This document shows positions 16,860 through 26,508 of a stretch of 36,230 nt of DNA, in pieces. The stretch comes from Candidatus Poribacteria bacterium (lineage in GTDB: Bacteria > Poribacteria > WGA-4E > WGA-3G), in assembly GCA_022825665.1 (NCBI GenBank), contig JAJDWI010000064.1, positions 1 to 36,230 of the forward strand, in the 5' to 3' direction. Made by a program: the position numbers and the translations under genes. Numbering within the stretch: position 1 is the first letter of the stretch; each line of letters opens with the position of its first letter. Below the pieces are notes generated by a model. The model worked only from the letters and a program-made list of their open reading frames with translations, searched no databases and was not told the origin of the DNA.

Positions 16860-19196
16860 ATGCATAGAGTTTTATATTTATGTTTTATTAGTATATGTAT
16901 ATTAGTAAATTGGCTGCCAAGTGTCCTTGCTGATAATCACAGCGATATTGATAAGGACGTTGTAGAGTTAGAAGAAGTAACCGTCACTGCTACCCGTGCC
17001 GAGAAAGAACCTTTCAAAACGCCAAATTCTGTCAGTGTTCTCAATGTAAAAGAGATAGAAAGGACCAACGCAGAACACGCGTCTAACATACTACGTGATA
17101 CTGTTGGAGTTATCGCTCAAGAGACAACAGTTGGACAAGGTTCACCAATGTTACGAAGTTTAACAGGGTACCAAACGGTGGTCCAAGTTGATTGGGTCCG
17201 ACTCAACAACTCAACATTTCGTTCAGGTCCAAACCAATACACAGCAACCATTGCCCCGGAAAACCTTGATCGTGCCGAAGTATTACTCGGATCAAGTTCT
17301 ATGTTATATGGTAGTGGCGCATTAGGAGGAGTTGTCAGTTTCTTTACAAAACCGATACCTGTCAATCCTAATCAGGATACGTTGGAGATTCACCCTCGAT
17401 TACTGGCTCGATATACAACAGCAACACAGGAACGTCTCGGTAGATTAGAGATAGCTGGCAGCAAAGGAAATATTGGTTTTAGTATTGGCGGAGGTGTCCG
17501 TTATTATGGGAATATAAATCCTGGTGGTGGATACGACCTACACTACAAAAACCGAAAGTATGAAATAGTTGACGAAATGCCAAGTGGCGTAAAACTATAT
17601 GAACCTGATGAAGTAAATGCTATCAATAAAGATAGTTTACCCGATAATTGGCTTATTGACAACGAGGGACCATTGGGTTGGAACGCTTATGATGCTGATG
17701 CAAAAATTGTATATCAACTCAGTGATACAAGTAATATCAATCTTGCGTATCAGATGTGGCGACAACCGCAAACACCTCGCTATGATAAAATAGCACCACA
17801 AGAGTTTGATGAGTTCTTTTTTGAACCACAAAACCGTGATCTAATCTACGCAAATTATATTTCAACTCCAGATACAGATAGTTTAGATCTTTTCCGAGTT
17901 ACTGCTTCTTTTCATCGTCAAGAAGAGGGACGTAACGAGGTGCAACGCGATGCTACTTCACGGAGACACAGAAACGATACAGTAAACACTATAGGGTTGA
18001 GCACACAAGTTGTCAGTAGTGTGTTGCCAAAACAACGTTTTGTAGGTGGACTTGAATTCTACTTAGATATGATACAAAGCAGTACTGTGAGAACTGATCT
18101 TGAGACTGGAAATGAGACTGTTGATGAAAACCTCGGAAGATTTATCAACGGGTCTCAGTTTTGGGATGCAAGTATCTATCTTCAGGATGAAATATCTATT
18201 CACGAACGCGTAGAGATTACACTCGGAGGACGTGCTACTCTATATCAAACAAATGCAGACCTTTCTATTCGTTCCGATGAATTTAATGAATTTAATGAAT
18301 CTGATAGTAGCCTAACAGGAAGTGCGGGATTAGTTGTAGGGCTAACAGATTTCCTGAACGTAGTTGGAAGTATTGGGACTGCGTTTCGTGCGCCATCATT
18401 GAACGATACAACTGCTGTGGAAGTTACCAATGAAGGTGTTACTGCACCAAGTCCAGATTTAGATGCTGAGACATCATGGACAGTTGAAGGTGGACTCAAG
18501 GCGAACCATGATTATTTTCGGGGGGCATTAACTTTATTCTACAGTAAGGTTGACGGTTTAGTTACCCGCAGACCTGTTCAAGAGGCTTATGCAGGTGAGG
18601 AAATACCTGAACTTCATCAAGATCTTATAGATGAATATAAAGATATCGACATCCTCGTATTTGACAACGTAGATGAAGCACAATTTCAAGGAATTGAATT
18701 TGCAGGTGTAATCCCAATTGATCCATCATTGTCAGTTTATGGGAATGCAGCAATATTACGAGGAGAAGTGCTATTGATTAACGGTGTAGAACCAGATCCT
18801 GAGAAACCCTGGGAAGCACGCACTCGTAGAGAACCGCCATTGAATGGTATCGTTGGAATACAATGGGAACCGGTAGATACACAGTATTGGGTTACGTTTT
18901 TCGTCCGTGCTGCAGCTGCACAAAGACGGCTGAACCGAAGTGATATCCGCGACCCACGTATACAAGGTTCTACACGTGATCCAGCGGAAGTGGAATTTGA
19001 TGACGATGGCAATGCAATAGATGCTGGTACACCGGGATGGTGGACACTTAATCTTCGTGGTGGTGTAAAACTCTTTGAGACGACACGTTTGACATTAGCA
19101 CTTGAAAACCTACTTGATCTACGCTATCGTCAACACGGTTCTGGTGTGAATTCTCCGGGCTTCAATGTGAGTATAAGTTTAGATAATCGTTTCTAA
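16860..19196 (+). CDS. TonB-dependent outer-membrane receptor
   Basis: About 778 residues. The signal peptide ends at SVLA (residue 24), followed by a TonB-box-like ELEEVTVTATR, a plug domain (about 50-165, with LLGSSSMLYGSGALGGVVSF) and a 22-strand-type barrel ending in the terminal aromatic of VSISLDNRF. It imports a scarce ligand such as an iron or heme complex or cobalamin, using ExbBD-TonB energy. The plug block RLNNSTFRSGPNQY resembles heme/hemoglobin-type receptors in my memory, a weak hint only. The ATG at 16854 is only three bases from the TAGGAG Shine-Dalgarno, whereas ATG 16860 is nine bases away, so I choose the latter. It is monocistronic and convergent with coaD. Confidence 0.92.
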   Translation: MHRVLYLCFISICILVNWLPSVLADNHSDIDKDVVELEEVTVTATRAEKEPFKTPNSVSVLNVKEIERTNAEHASNILRDTVGVIAQETTVGQGSPMLRSLTGYQTVVQVDWVRLNNSTFRSGPNQYTATIAPENLDRAEVLLGSSSMLYGSGALGGVVSFFTKPIPVNPNQDTLEIHPRLLARYTTATQERLGRLEIAGSKGNIGFSIGGGVRYYGNINPGGGYDLHYKNRKYEIVDEMPSGVKLYEPDEVNAINKDSLPDNWLIDNEGPLGWNAYDADAKIVYQLSDTSNINLAYQMWRQPQTPRYDKIAPQEFDEFFFEPQNRDLIYANYISTPDTDSLDLFRVTASFHRQEEGRNEVQRDATSRRHRNDTVNTIGLSTQVVSSVLPKQRFVGGLEFYLDMIQSSTVRTDLETGNETVDENLGRFINGSQFWDASIYLQDEISIHERVEITLGGRATLYQTNADLSIRSDEFNEFNESDSSLTGSAGLVVGLTDFLNVVGSIGTAFRAPSLNDTTAVEVTNEGVTAPSPDLDAETSWTVEGGLKANHDYFRGALTLFYSKVDGLVTRRPVQEAYAGEEIPELHQDLIDEYKDIDILVFDNVDEAQFQGIEFAGVIPIDPSLSVYGNAAILRGEVLLINGVEPDPEKPWEARTRREPPLNGIVGIQWEPVDTQYWVTFFVRAAAAQRRLNRSDIRDPRIQGSTRDPAEVEFDDDGNAIDAGTPGWWTLNLRGGVKLFETTRLTLALENLLDLRYRQHGSGVNSPGFNVSISLDNRF

Positions 19197-19206
19197 TAAT
19201 CCAGTT

Positions 19207-19233
19207 TGCAGGTACAGCTATGTTGTGCCTGCA
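19207..19233. terminator. Hairpin between convergent genes
   Basis: TGCAGGTACA (19207-19216) pairs with TGTGCCTGCA (19224-19233) with one G-U pair and a seven-base loop, exactly in the 38-bp gap between the receptor stop and the coaD stop. The T-tract is weak, so efficiency is uncertain. Confidence 0.55.
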
Positions 19234-19234
19234 T

Positions 19235-19747
19235 TTACTCTAAATGAAATTTGCGTTTGATAAATTCTACGACAACCGGTGGCACCATTTCCAATAACTT
19301 ACCTTCACTAATTTTCCCTTGTCCCATCTCCACTACTTCCATCACAAGCGTTGAGCTGATATGTGCGTAGTTTGTACTTGCTACCATAAATAGTGTGTCA
19401 ATTTCAGGGGCAATCTGCTGATTCATGCGTGCCATTTTGAATTCCCATTCAAAATCTGATATTTCACGTAGACCGCGTATAATTGCACTTGCTCCACACG
19501 TCTGGGCATATTGTACCACCAACCCAGCATATCCATCAATCGTTGCTTTCGGGTAAGGTTTTATCACCTCTTCAAGCATTTGGATACGTTCCTCAATCGT
19601 GAACCGTTCCTGTTTTGCGGGGTTCACCGCGATAACAACCACGAGTTCATCAAATACGTCAAGTTTGCAAACTCTATCAATCAAGTCTACATGTCCGAGT
19701 GTAATCGGGTCGAAACTTGCAGGAAAGATTGCAATTTTTTTTGACAT
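19235..19747 (-). CDS. coaD: Phosphopantetheine adenylyltransferase
   Basis: A 170-residue protein that transfers AMP from ATP to 4'-phosphopantetheine in coenzyme A synthesis, in the cytoplasm. The N-terminal nucleotidyltransferase motif is FPASFDPITLGHVDLIDR with the TxGH signature. The family block ISSTLVMEVVEMG near the C-terminus corresponds to ISSSxVRE. Length is close to the usual 160. AAAGGAG lies six bases before the ATG. It follows the last WD40 gene by 22 nt, so it may be co-transcribed with that cluster, an odd setting for a housekeeping gene. Confidence 0.95.
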   Translation of the reverse strand: MSKKIAIFPASFDPITLGHVDLIDRVCKLDVFDELVVVIAVNPAKQERFTIEERIQMLEEVIKPYPKATIDGYAGLVVQYAQTCGASAIIRGLREISDFEWEFKMARMNQQIAPEIDTLFMVASTNYAHISSTLVMEVVEMGQGKISEGKLLEMVPPVVVEFIKRKFHLE

Positions 19748-19769
19748 CTGTTCTCCTTTCTTGTAGATT

Positions 19770-21770
19770 TTACGGTTGTTTTTCTGATTCTGATATTTCT
19801 TCGCTTATTCTAAATTCCCTTGATGTGATGTTTCCATGCATATCAATCATCCGGAGTTCAACGTTGTTTATTTCGGGATCAGATAATTCAAAAACAACGA
19901 TAGCCTTATCTTTACCGTTTACTTCTTCGCAATCGTGAAACTTATTTCTCCATCTTTGACTTTTTATATTTATCGGAACAAACAACTGTACTTGGTGAAT
20001 TCCATCCTCATCTGCAACGTCAAATTGGAAGCTGCGTGTATTCATAGCTTCCGATGGAGACACGCTCATTTGAATATCAGGTCGTTTATCAAAGAAGGGT
20101 TGGTTAGGATTAAAGTAACGACTCTTGTCTAACCATTCAGCTTCACATCTGGACAGTCTTGCCCACTTTTTACCCCAAGGCATCATGTCGTTAACACGGG
20201 AGAAAAAGCGTTTCAATGAGTTTCGTTCATTCATTGAGAAATTACAATGTACACCAAAAGCACCTCTGAGAGAATACGCAACAGACTCACGATCAAAATG
20301 ATTAATGAAAACATGCACATTTTCACCTGGGATGATTCCTTTTATTGCATCCCTCCAAATATTATTTTTGGTTGTATATCCACCATAGCTGGGGTAAGAG
20401 AATGTGCCACTAAGATCAGCATAGTAGAAATATGGGTATGTTTGGGGAATTTTTGACTCATGAATTGTCAGTAAGATGCCGTTGGATTTATCAAATTTAT
20501 CGAATTGATGTTCTTTTACCAGATATATCTTAGCAATTCCATTATGATCGGTTTCATAAGAAAATGTCTTTCTATCGAATCCATGACGTTCCATCTCATC
20601 GGCGTAGAAATCTTGTGCTTCTCTTATAGTTTTGTCAATTCGTTGTGTAATGTTTGGCGAAGGTTCTTTATCTTTCGGTAAGTAATAAATTATGCGCACA
20701 AGATCCGTAGATGGAGTAGAAGCATCTAATTGATGGGACGTAAGTTCCCACACTTGAACCATACTATCCCATCCCCCAGTTACGAGATAATTCCCATCTT
20801 TTGAAAATGCGGCATCTCTCGCCTGTGTCGGTAAAAAGGTAATTGGCGCGCCGTTCTCAACAGACCAGAGTTCTACGCCTCTGCCAAAAAAAGATTGGTC
20901 ATTTGCACTGACGCACACCTTTCCATTTGGGGAGAAAACTAAATTATCAATGTTTCCACGTAACACTTCACCATGGCGTTGCCAACTTGGTATTTCCCAC
21001 ATGATATAACCTTGAGCACCGTGATTTTTCCATTCACTACCTCCAGCATACATGAATCTGGTGTTGGGTGAAAACTTCAAAAAATCCATTTCGATTAAAG
21101 ATGTTTTCAAAGTCTTAACAAATTTTTGGGTTTTTAAATCCCATACGTTTATACTGCCGTTTGCGTATCCTGCAGCAATCAGTTTACCATCTTGCGAAAT
21201 ATCTACAGCACATGCCCAACTACTGATTTTATGTGCTTCATCAAAAGGTAATGTAGCTAATTCAGTTATCTGCTCCGGAGACCGAATTTCCCATAGTTTT
21301 ACTTCATCCGTGGTAGTCGTCGCGAGTTTACCGTTTGGGGAAAAAGCAAAATCTCTCCCAACTGCTTCAAGAGAATTAAGCTTTGTTCCAGAAACAACGT
21401 CCCACAATACTAACTTTCCGCCACCGATACTTGCTAACAAGTCTCCTGACGGTGAGAAACCAATGGATGCATAAAACCCCGGATGACCAAGGGTTTTTAT
21501 TTCTTCTTTTTTATTATTTATGTTCCATAACCTTATCGTACCATTATGATCTACACTTGCAATTAAGGATGAATCAGTTGGTGAAAACGCAACAGAATAA
21601 ATTTTTGGACCATTATGAAATTCTGCGATGAGTCTCGGTTTTTCTGGAAGCTGCGCAAATTCCTGCGTAAACAATTCCTGCTGCTGTGGTCGTGTGATCA
21701 AAAACGTTACAACAACTGCAACTACTATCACCAAAATAATAGACAATAGAATAAATCTTTTATTTTTCAT
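19770..21770 (-). CDS. Membrane-anchored WD40 protein with dead metzincin-like domain
   Basis: Layout: transmembrane helix (about residues 9-28), WD40 propeller (about 50-345; blades end in IRLWNI, LVLWDV, VKLWEI, INVWDL, VELWSV, VQVWEL), then a C-terminal domain (about 358-560) shared with the gene ending at 24254, marked by YADEMERHGF and EWLDKSRYFNPNQ, and a beta-rich tail. Where the paralog has RELGHTFGLDND this protein has YSLRGAFGVHCN (502-513), so every zinc ligand and the catalytic Glu are gone; NDMMPWG stands at the Met-turn. The domain can hardly be a peptidase. Numbering here is from a GTG at 21779; I choose the ATG at 21770, which overlaps the preceding gene by 11 bases. Likely exposed to the periplasm. 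Confidence 0.75.
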   Translation of the reverse strand: MKNKRFILLSIILVIVVAVVVTFLITRPQQQELFTQEFAQLPEKPRLIAEFHNGPKIYSVAFSPTDSSLIASVDHNGTIRLWNINNKKEEIKTLGHPGFYASIGFSPSGDLLASIGGGKLVLWDVVSGTKLNSLEAVGRDFAFSPNGKLATTTTDEVKLWEIRSPEQITELATLPFDEAHKISSWACAVDISQDGKLIAAGYANGSINVWDLKTQKFVKTLKTSLIEMDFLKFSPNTRFMYAGGSEWKNHGAQGYIMWEIPSWQRHGEVLRGNIDNLVFSPNGKVCVSANDQSFFGRGVELWSVENGAPITFLPTQARDAAFSKDGNYLVTGGWDSMVQVWELTSHQLDASTPSTDLVRIIYYLPKDKEPSPNITQRIDKTIREAQDFYADEMERHGFDRKTFSYETDHNGIAKIYLVKEHQFDKFDKSNGILLTIHESKIPQTYPYFYYADLSGTFSYPSYGGYTTKNNIWRDAIKGIIPGENVHVFINHFDRESVAYSLRGAFGVHCNFSMNERNSLKRFFSRVNDMMPWGKKWARLSRCEAEWLDKSRYFNPNQPFFDKRPDIQMSVSPSEAMNTRSFQFDVADEDGIHQVQLFVPINIKSQRWRNKFHDCEEVNGKDKAIVVFELSDPEINNVELRMIDMHGNITSREFRISEEISESEKQP

Positions 21771-22938
21771 TGATTTCACTCACATCCCATACACGTACAA
21801 CTCCACCAAAACCAGAACTACCAGCAAGCATGCTACCATCAGGAGAAAATGTCATCTCCGATGCGCCACCTAAGAATCCCTCGCCATTCAGAATTGTGTG
21901 TGGAGTAAGAGTTTCTAAAGACATGAGAAAAACTTCACCGGGATCTGAAACAGCAAGAGTTTTTCCATCAGGAGAAAATGCAAAATCAGAGATGTTTCCA
22001 TCAACCACCGAATGGTATATCTGTACTTCTGGTAAACTCCATATAATATATCCATAACTTTTGTCATGAGTTCTAATACCGATATATCTACCGTCAGAAG
22101 ATAACTTCACATTTCGGAAAAATCCTATATAAGTGTTCTCCAACAATATTGTGCGTTTCTTTTTTTCTACATCCCATAATGTCAAACTGTTAGGGGCTAA
22201 AACAACAATCCAATTTCCATTAGGTGAATACTTAATATCTTCCAAGTGTAAATGACTATCAGGTGGAACAGATAATGTATTGATAAATTTCTCCTGTTCT
22301 AAATCCCAAATCCTAATATCTCCGTTCTCATATCCAATAGCAAGCCCCTTGCCATCTGGAGAAAAGTCTGTACATTTAAAGAAATTATGATACTTAATAT
22401 GATGAACTTCTTTAATCGTTTTTGTTAAAACGATCTCATCTGGATTCCGAATATCCCATAACTCTAATCGTTGTGGATAGACATTCGCAAGGTAATCTCC
22501 AGACGGAGAAATTGCAGCATTCCACAACAGCTTTTCCTGAGGTAAAGTTATTCTTTCCCAAGAAATAGTATCACACAATATCATCTTTCTACGCAGACCT
22601 TTACATAACAACAATTTCCCATCGTTTAGATATTCTAATGAGATGAGATCCTCTTCGTTGTCTTGTATGATTTTAATAGGGGTATCAGGATTGTTTTTGT
22701 TCCATATCTTAATGTTATTGTCATCACCTACACTTGCAATGATATCAAAGTCAGATGGTGAAAATGCAATGTCATCAATCATGGATCCGTGATTAAACTC
22801 AGCCATTGGACGTATAGGTCTTATCCGTTCTATAATAGTTTTCTGATTCTCATTCCACTGATTCCAAGTTGAAAAACCGAGAATTGCACCAACAACTATA
22901 AGAAAGATGATCCAAATTGAGAGATTCTTAATTTTCAT
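21760..22938 (-). CDS. Membrane-anchored WD40 repeat protein (short paralog)
   Basis: About 392 residues: a short N-terminal transmembrane helix (IWIIFLIVVGAILGF), then one WD40 beta-propeller whose blades end in IKIWNK, LELWDI, IRIWDL, LTLWDV, YIIWSL and VRVWDV. There is no C-terminal metzincin-like domain. The motif NQWNENQKTI just after the helix recurs as HQWNDNKKTI in the neighbour ending at 22928, proving close paralogy. WD40 propellers are binding scaffolds. An upstream in-frame GTG (22947) exists; ATG 22938 gives an 11-base overlap with the preceding stop, the same junction as the next gene down. Confidence 0.8.
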   Translation of the reverse strand: MKIKNLSIWIIFLIVVGAILGFSTWNQWNENQKTIIERIRPIRPMAEFNHGSMIDDIAFSPSDFDIIASVGDDNNIKIWNKNNPDTPIKIIQDNEEDLISLEYLNDGKLLLCKGLRRKMILCDTISWERITLPQEKLLWNAAISPSGDYLANVYPQRLELWDIRNPDEIVLTKTIKEVHHIKYHNFFKCTDFSPDGKGLAIGYENGDIRIWDLEQEKFINTLSVPPDSHLHLEDIKYSPNGNWIVVLAPNSLTLWDVEKKKRTILLENTYIGFFRNVKLSSDGRYIGIRTHDKSYGYIIWSLPEVQIYHSVVDGNISDFAFSPDGKTLAVSDPGEVFLMSLETLTPHTILNGEGFLGGASEMTFSPDGSMLAGSSGFGGVVRVWDVSEINEK

Positions 22939-24151
22939 ATATATCACTCACATCCCACAGCCACAGTAGACCGTCAAAACCACCGCCTGCAAGTGTCCTG
23001 CCATCTTCTGAAAACTCCATCGTCATAACACTTGTTAAAAATCCTCTTCCTCTCAATATTGCTATTGGCGTAATACTATCTATAGACCATAAAATAATAC
23101 CTCCAAAGCCCGCGACAGCCAAAATCTTACCATCAGGAGAGAATGCTACATCAGTGACGTATTGATCAAACCATTCATGGTAAATTTTCAATTCAGGTAA
23201 GGACCAGACAGTTAATCCATTTTCTGCACCCACAGCAAGAAACCGATTATCTGGTGAAAACTTGACTAATCGAATGTCATTTCTTTTATTTCTCTGTACT
23301 TTTATTGTTTGGAGTCCTTCATCAGTGATAACCTTAGCTTTTCGTTTGTTCTCATTATCATTATTCAGTTTGGTTTCAAGGTCATTCGTAGTGCTTGTTT
23401 CAATTATCTTAAAAAGTTGTTTATCTTGAAAATTCCATACTTTTACATTATTAGTCAATTTTCCACTGTCTTCGTCATTTATTATTCCCCCCATCGCTAT
23501 CCATTTACCATCGTATGAAAAATCTATTACTTGATACACCTGGCGGTATGTTTCTCGTAAATGTTCCTTAGACCGTGCTTCATCGTGTGAAATAATTTGT
23601 CCGTTCATCTTCGGAGGTAAAACGTACAACTCTTCAGGTTCATTCGGTTGGGTTATATCCCACAGTTTAAGACCTTGCCTACCAATTGCAAGCAAGTTAC
23701 CGTTAGGGGAAATAGCTGCTGCATTTGAGTGAAACTCCGTAGAATATATTATCTTACCTGAAGATATATCCCACACAACATACATATGTGGTGTTTTACT
23801 TAACAACCAATCCGATGTCTGAGAGAAATACATAAAATTTATTGAAAGTAGAACATTATATTTGGTAGGATATTTTTCTAATGTAATTTCAGGGGCATAA
23901 ATGTAATTCCGGTCCCAAACTTTGATAATTCTATCCTCACCTATACTCGCAATTCGGTCTGGATTCTTATTGGATACAGCAATCTTTCTGATACTACTAC
24001 CATGGTTAAACTCAGCAATCGGAGGAATCGGTTCCATCCGTCCAACTATAGTTTTTTTATTATCATTCCACTGATGCCATGAAGAAACACCTAATAGTCC
24101 AATTGCAACAATTAATGCAAAAATTAGGAATAATCTTTTTAACATGACCAT
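22928..24151 (-). CDS. Membrane-anchored WD40 repeat protein (short paralog)
   Basis: A 407-residue protein with a hydrophobic N-terminal helix (about 5-24) and a WD40 propeller; blades end in IKVWDR, LKLWDI, VKVWNF, LTVWSL, IILWSI and LWLWDV. A lysine/asparagine-rich insertion (about 245-285) interrupts the propeller and distinguishes it from the downstream paralog. It lacks the metzincin-like extension of the outer genes. The start ATG 24151 has GGAG about 12 bases upstream and an alternative in-frame ATG at 24145. It likely displays a binding propeller on the outer face of the inner membrane; the partner is unknown. Confidence 0.8.
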   Translation of the reverse strand: MVMLKRLFLIFALIVAIGLLGVSSWHQWNDNKKTIVGRMEPIPPIAEFNHGSSIRKIAVSNKNPDRIASIGEDRIIKVWDRNYIYAPEITLEKYPTKYNVLLSINFMYFSQTSDWLLSKTPHMYVVWDISSGKIIYSTEFHSNAAAISPNGNLLAIGRQGLKLWDITQPNEPEELYVLPPKMNGQIISHDEARSKEHLRETYRQVYQVIDFSYDGKWIAMGGIINDEDSGKLTNNVKVWNFQDKQLFKIIETSTTNDLETKLNNDNENKRKAKVITDEGLQTIKVQRNKRNDIRLVKFSPDNRFLAVGAENGLTVWSLPELKIYHEWFDQYVTDVAFSPDGKILAVAGFGGIILWSIDSITPIAILRGRGFLTSVMTMEFSEDGRTLAGGGFDGLLWLWDVSDIYEN

Positions 24152-24253
24152 TCAGTTTACTCCAGAGTAAATTCTAATTGAGATAGGAAATACCAATTCT
24201 ATACTGATGGTTGTAAAATTATTCAATACATTTTATATCACAAACAACAATAC

Positions 24254-26356
24254 CTAACCCCCAACGACACCCCGCACAAGTTTTGTAATGGAACTCTCTT
24301 TTTCGTCAATAAGGTTCAATTCTCTATAAACCATATTACCATATCTATCAATGATCTGAATTCTGAATAGGTCTTTAGAATATTCTGGCAACTTAAACTC
24401 AAGTATAGCACTTGGTTTTAAATCTACTGTAACATAATCATGAAGTACAAAGTCTCTCCCTTTATGCCTTCTCTCCCAACCTAATTTATTAGTATCTGGA
24501 TTAGTGTTCCACTCATATCCAGGAGGGGGTAATTCATTGGTTAGTTTTGCGAATAAACGCACCTGATGAATACCATCGGCATCATTTATCTGCAATTTTA
24601 AAGTATTTGACAACGTCGCCTGTTTTTCAACTGATGCATGGGTATTATATGAAGTCTGATTTGGATTAAAATACCTACTTTTATCTAACCATTCGGCACT
24701 ACTTTTAGATAATCGTTTTTGATTTCTACCGTATGACATTAGATAAGATGCATCACGAAAATCATTGTCCAATCCAAATGTGTGTCCCAGTTCTCTTGCT
24801 AATAATTCAGATGAATATCCGTTTGGATTTACAGTCATTATTAGGTCGCCACCCTGTAATCCCATCGAGTCATTCGTGTAGTCAATCGTATAAGGTTTTG
24901 GACTTGCACTAACTATCCCACTCGATTTACTGGTTAATGTCCTATTCATATCTACAACAATTAAGTTGATATTCTTAGACGAATCAAATATTTGATCAAT
25001 TTCTCTTCTCACTTTTGTTGTGGTCTTGATAAAGTAGTAATCCGCTGTTGTCCGTCCCTCAAATAAATAAACTTTTGCACTACCATCAACATTTCTTTCA
25101 ACTGAAAAAGTCTTTCTACCGAAACCATGACGTTCCATTTCGTCAGCGTAGAACTTCTGTACATCTTGCATTAATACTTCTAATTTTTCTGGAATATCTG
25201 GTTGAGGTAGACGGTCACTCGGCAAAAAATAGATAAGTTTAACAACATCTGATGATGTTTCTTGTTGGGTAGAAATATTCTCAGATACGTTCCAGACCCG
25301 TATAATACCATCATTTCCTGCGCCTGCAACATAAACACCATCAGTAGAAATGTCAACACAATTCACCCAACGAGAATTACCTTCTATTGCGAGTACACGT
25401 TCTCCGTTGTCTGCAGACCATACGTCTATCTCATTATATCCGGCAGTCACAAGCCATTTTGCATCCGATGAAAATGTCAAATCGTTGACATGTCCAGTGA
25501 TTATCTCAGTTTGAACCTCCCAATTTTGGGGTGAATACAATTTGATATTCTTATCATTCTTAGCAATTGCAAGCACAGGATTCATAGTATCAGGCAAAAA
25601 CGCAAGTGACTCAACCCATTTTGGCTTATCGTCACTCACGTTGAAATTAGTGCTTTTTACTACATTATTTCCATTTAGTTCCCAGATATCTACATCACCA
25701 CTGACCCTATTTGCAGCTGAAAGAAGTCTACCATCTGCAGAATATGCCAAATTTTCAACGATTCCTATTGTCTTTAACTTGAGAGTCTTTTTCGGTTTTG
25801 ACGGGTTATCAATGTTCCACAACTGTACTCCACCTATTGTACCTATTGCTAAACTCTTCCCATCTGGAGAAAATATCGCTTCTCTTGATGATATACCGTC
25901 AGAAACAATATACTGTTTGGTTTCTACATTCCACAAACTTGTACCGTTCCGTAAACTACAAACTGCCAGCAACTTACCATCAGGGGAGATTGAAACGGAA
26001 TCTCCTGTGATAACCGCAGACGGTTCACTTGGATAGTTTAAATCCCATAACTTAATGGTTTTATCTCTTCCTCTACTTACAATCAACGATGGATCTATAG
26101 GTGAAAAATACACAGTATCTATAGGACTACCATGATCAATCAAAGTAATTAGAGTAGGTTTTTTAGGAACTTCAGTGAACTTCTGACGAATTTCGTCAGG
26201 TATTTCAATACTGCGGGGAGTAAGTGGGGGAAGTGTTACACTTGGAGTGGACATATCCTCAAGAACAACACGAGACCGTAATTTTAAAAAAAACACAAAT
26301 CCTACTGATAAGGTTATTCCAATTACAAGTACAGCAAGGAATCTTTTGAACGTCAT
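24254..26356 (-). CDS. Membrane-anchored WD40 protein with partly degenerate metzincin-like domain
   Basis: A 700-residue protein: transmembrane helix (about 7-25), proline-rich linker, WD40 propeller (about 68-358; IKLWDL, VQLWNI, VDIWEL, IDVWSA, IRVWNV), a metzincin-like domain (about 368-565) and a beta-rich C-terminus. The zinc motif that should read HExxHxxGxxHD reads R521-E-L-G-H525-T-F-G-L-D-N531-D, so the first and third His are replaced, while Glu522, His525 and the Met-turn YLMSYG (M540) are kept. It is therefore probably inactive or has altered metal binding. It is the first of four tandem WD40 genes, 152 nt after lpxI. AGAGGTAG precedes the ATG. Confidence 0.8.
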   Translation of the reverse strand: MTFKRFLAVLVIGITLSVGFVFFLKLRSRVVLEDMSTPSVTLPPLTPRSIEIPDEIRQKFTEVPKKPTLITLIDHGSPIDTVYFSPIDPSLIVSRGRDKTIKLWDLNYPSEPSAVITGDSVSISPDGKLLAVCSLRNGTSLWNVETKQYIVSDGISSREAIFSPDGKSLAIGTIGGVQLWNIDNPSKPKKTLKLKTIGIVENLAYSADGRLLSAANRVSGDVDIWELNGNNVVKSTNFNVSDDKPKWVESLAFLPDTMNPVLAIAKNDKNIKLYSPQNWEVQTEIITGHVNDLTFSSDAKWLVTAGYNEIDVWSADNGERVLAIEGNSRWVNCVDISTDGVYVAGAGNDGIIRVWNVSENISTQQETSSDVVKLIYFLPSDRLPQPDIPEKLEVLMQDVQKFYADEMERHGFGRKTFSVERNVDGSAKVYLFEGRTTADYYFIKTTTKVRREIDQIFDSSKNINLIVVDMNRTLTSKSSGIVSASPKPYTIDYTNDSMGLQGGDLIMTVNPNGYSSELLARELGHTFGLDNDFRDASYLMSYGRNQKRLSKSSAEWLDKSRYFNPNQTSYNTHASVEKQATLSNTLKLQINDADGIHQVRLFAKLTNELPPPGYEWNTNPDTNKLGWERRHKGRDFVLHDYVTVDLKPSAILEFKLPEYSKDLFRIQIIDRYGNMVYRELNLIDEKESSITKLVRGVVGG

Positions 26357-26508
26357 AATTTCTACCTCTGTTTTTATATAAAATGACTTTCATGAATAAA
26401 TGTTAAATTATAATTCCATACTTTCTGATTAGATCAATAATATTGTACCACAGTGAAAAGGAAAATGTCAGGTTAATCGCTATAGACTGTGGACTACATC
26501 AGTATGCT

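Noticed and set aside
25542-26036. A 164-residue plus-strand ORF inside the WD40-metzincin gene
   Set aside because: The opposite strand encodes a clear WD40 propeller; the plus-strand frame is a by-product of its composition.
26407-26437. Possible promoter (TTGATC/TATAAT on the minus strand) upstream of the first WD40 gene
   Set aside because: The spacer is 19 bp and the -35 is poor; the sequence is AT-rich enough for this to be chance.
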